Made by a program: the position numbers and the translations under genes | Notes under the pieces: generated by a model | What the model saw: the letters and a program-made list of their open reading frames with translations, nothing else | What the model was told of the DNA's origin: nothing | Databases searched by the model: none | In this document: piece by piece, positions 6,463-6,601 of the stretch | Numbering within the stretch: position 1 is the stretch's first letter | Layout: each line of letters starts with the position of its first letter | Assembly (NCBI GenBank): GCA_026713405.1 | Contig: JAPOON010000442.1 | Coordinates: forward strand, 1-6,601 | Direction of reading: 5' to 3' | From: Gammaproteobacteria bacterium | Lineage (GTDB): Bacteria; Pseudomonadota; Gammaproteobacteria; Pseudomonadales; Azotimanducaceae_A | Length of the DNA stretch: 6,601 nucleotides

Positions 6463-6601
6463 GCGGAGTTGCTTGGCCAGAAGTTCTCGTAGCGGATTCG
6501 CTGCGCTGACGCGGTGCGCTAAAGCGCAGGGAACATCAATGCTCGGTTGTGAGATGAGAGCGGGTGTGAGGTGCGGGCCTCCAGCACCTTTAAGAGTCGC
6601 C
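6463..6601. other. Intergenic stretch after der with small inverted repeats
   Basis: No recognised gene lies in these 139 bases. An imperfect hairpin is at 6489-6504 (six pairs including one G-U, loop GATT). CTGCGCT at 6501-6507 can pair with AGCGCAG at 6523-6529, and TGCGCT at 6515-6520 can pair with AGCGCA at 6523-6528, so these foldings exclude each other. None is followed by a run of T. This may be a 3' end stabilising structure or a degenerate dispersed palindromic repeat; the sequence alone does not decide. Confidence 0.5.
6568..6591 (+). terminator. Weak candidate intrinsic terminator downstream of der
   Basis: AGGTGC (6569-6574) pairs perfectly with GCACCT (6584-6589) around a nine-base loop, with a possible extra G-U pair (6568 with 6590). 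The T run is only three bases (6589-6591) and partly inside the stem, so termination would be weak. It is the only inverted repeat after der that is followed directly by T residues. Confidence 0.3.

Noticed and set aside
1..6601. Mobile elements, CRISPR arrays, tRNA/rRNA genes, attachment sites, riboswitches
   Set aside because: No transposase or integrase, spaced direct repeats, cloverleaf pattern or long leader was found. Nearly all bases are accounted for by core genes.

Overview
The window reads as a GC-rich gammaproteobacterial chromosome segment. It carries the conserved rlmN - pilF/pilW - rodZ - hisS - yfgM - bamB - der cluster, all on the plus strand. Gene order, the bacterial HisRS and Der sequences, and a type IV pilus pilotin gene next to rlmN all fit Gammaproteobacteria of a non-enteric type. 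The sequence alone does not name a genus.

Layout. Bases 2-76 hold the last 24 codons of rlmN. pilW (78-842) encodes a TPR outer-membrane lipoprotein. rodZ (833-1897) encodes a single-pass cell-shape protein, hisS (1901-3169) histidyl-tRNA synthetase, yfgM (3173-3799) a membrane-anchored periplasmic TPR protein, bamB (3799-5073) a beta-propeller lipoprotein of the outer-membrane assembly machine, and der (5077-6462) a double-GTPase of 50S ribosome assembly. Junctions run from a 10-base overlap to a 3-base gap, so the whole array looks like one transcript with translational coupling. No internal terminator or convincing internal promoter was seen. Three of the six complete genes start with GTG, and pilW and yfgM have strong ribosome binding sites that fix their starts. 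The last 139 bases hold no recognised gene, only several small inverted repeats, one of which resembles a weak terminator.

Biology. The cluster mixes envelope building (PilW for secretin assembly, RodZ for the MreB elongation machine, YfgM and BamB for periplasmic and outer-membrane protein traffic) with translation (RlmN, HisS, Der). This is a known, ordinary arrangement. The clearest departures from the textbook layout are the absence of ispG between rodZ and hisS, and an aromatic/Gly-rich insertion in BamB. I found no mobile element, CRISPR array, tRNA/rRNA gene or obviously new system here.
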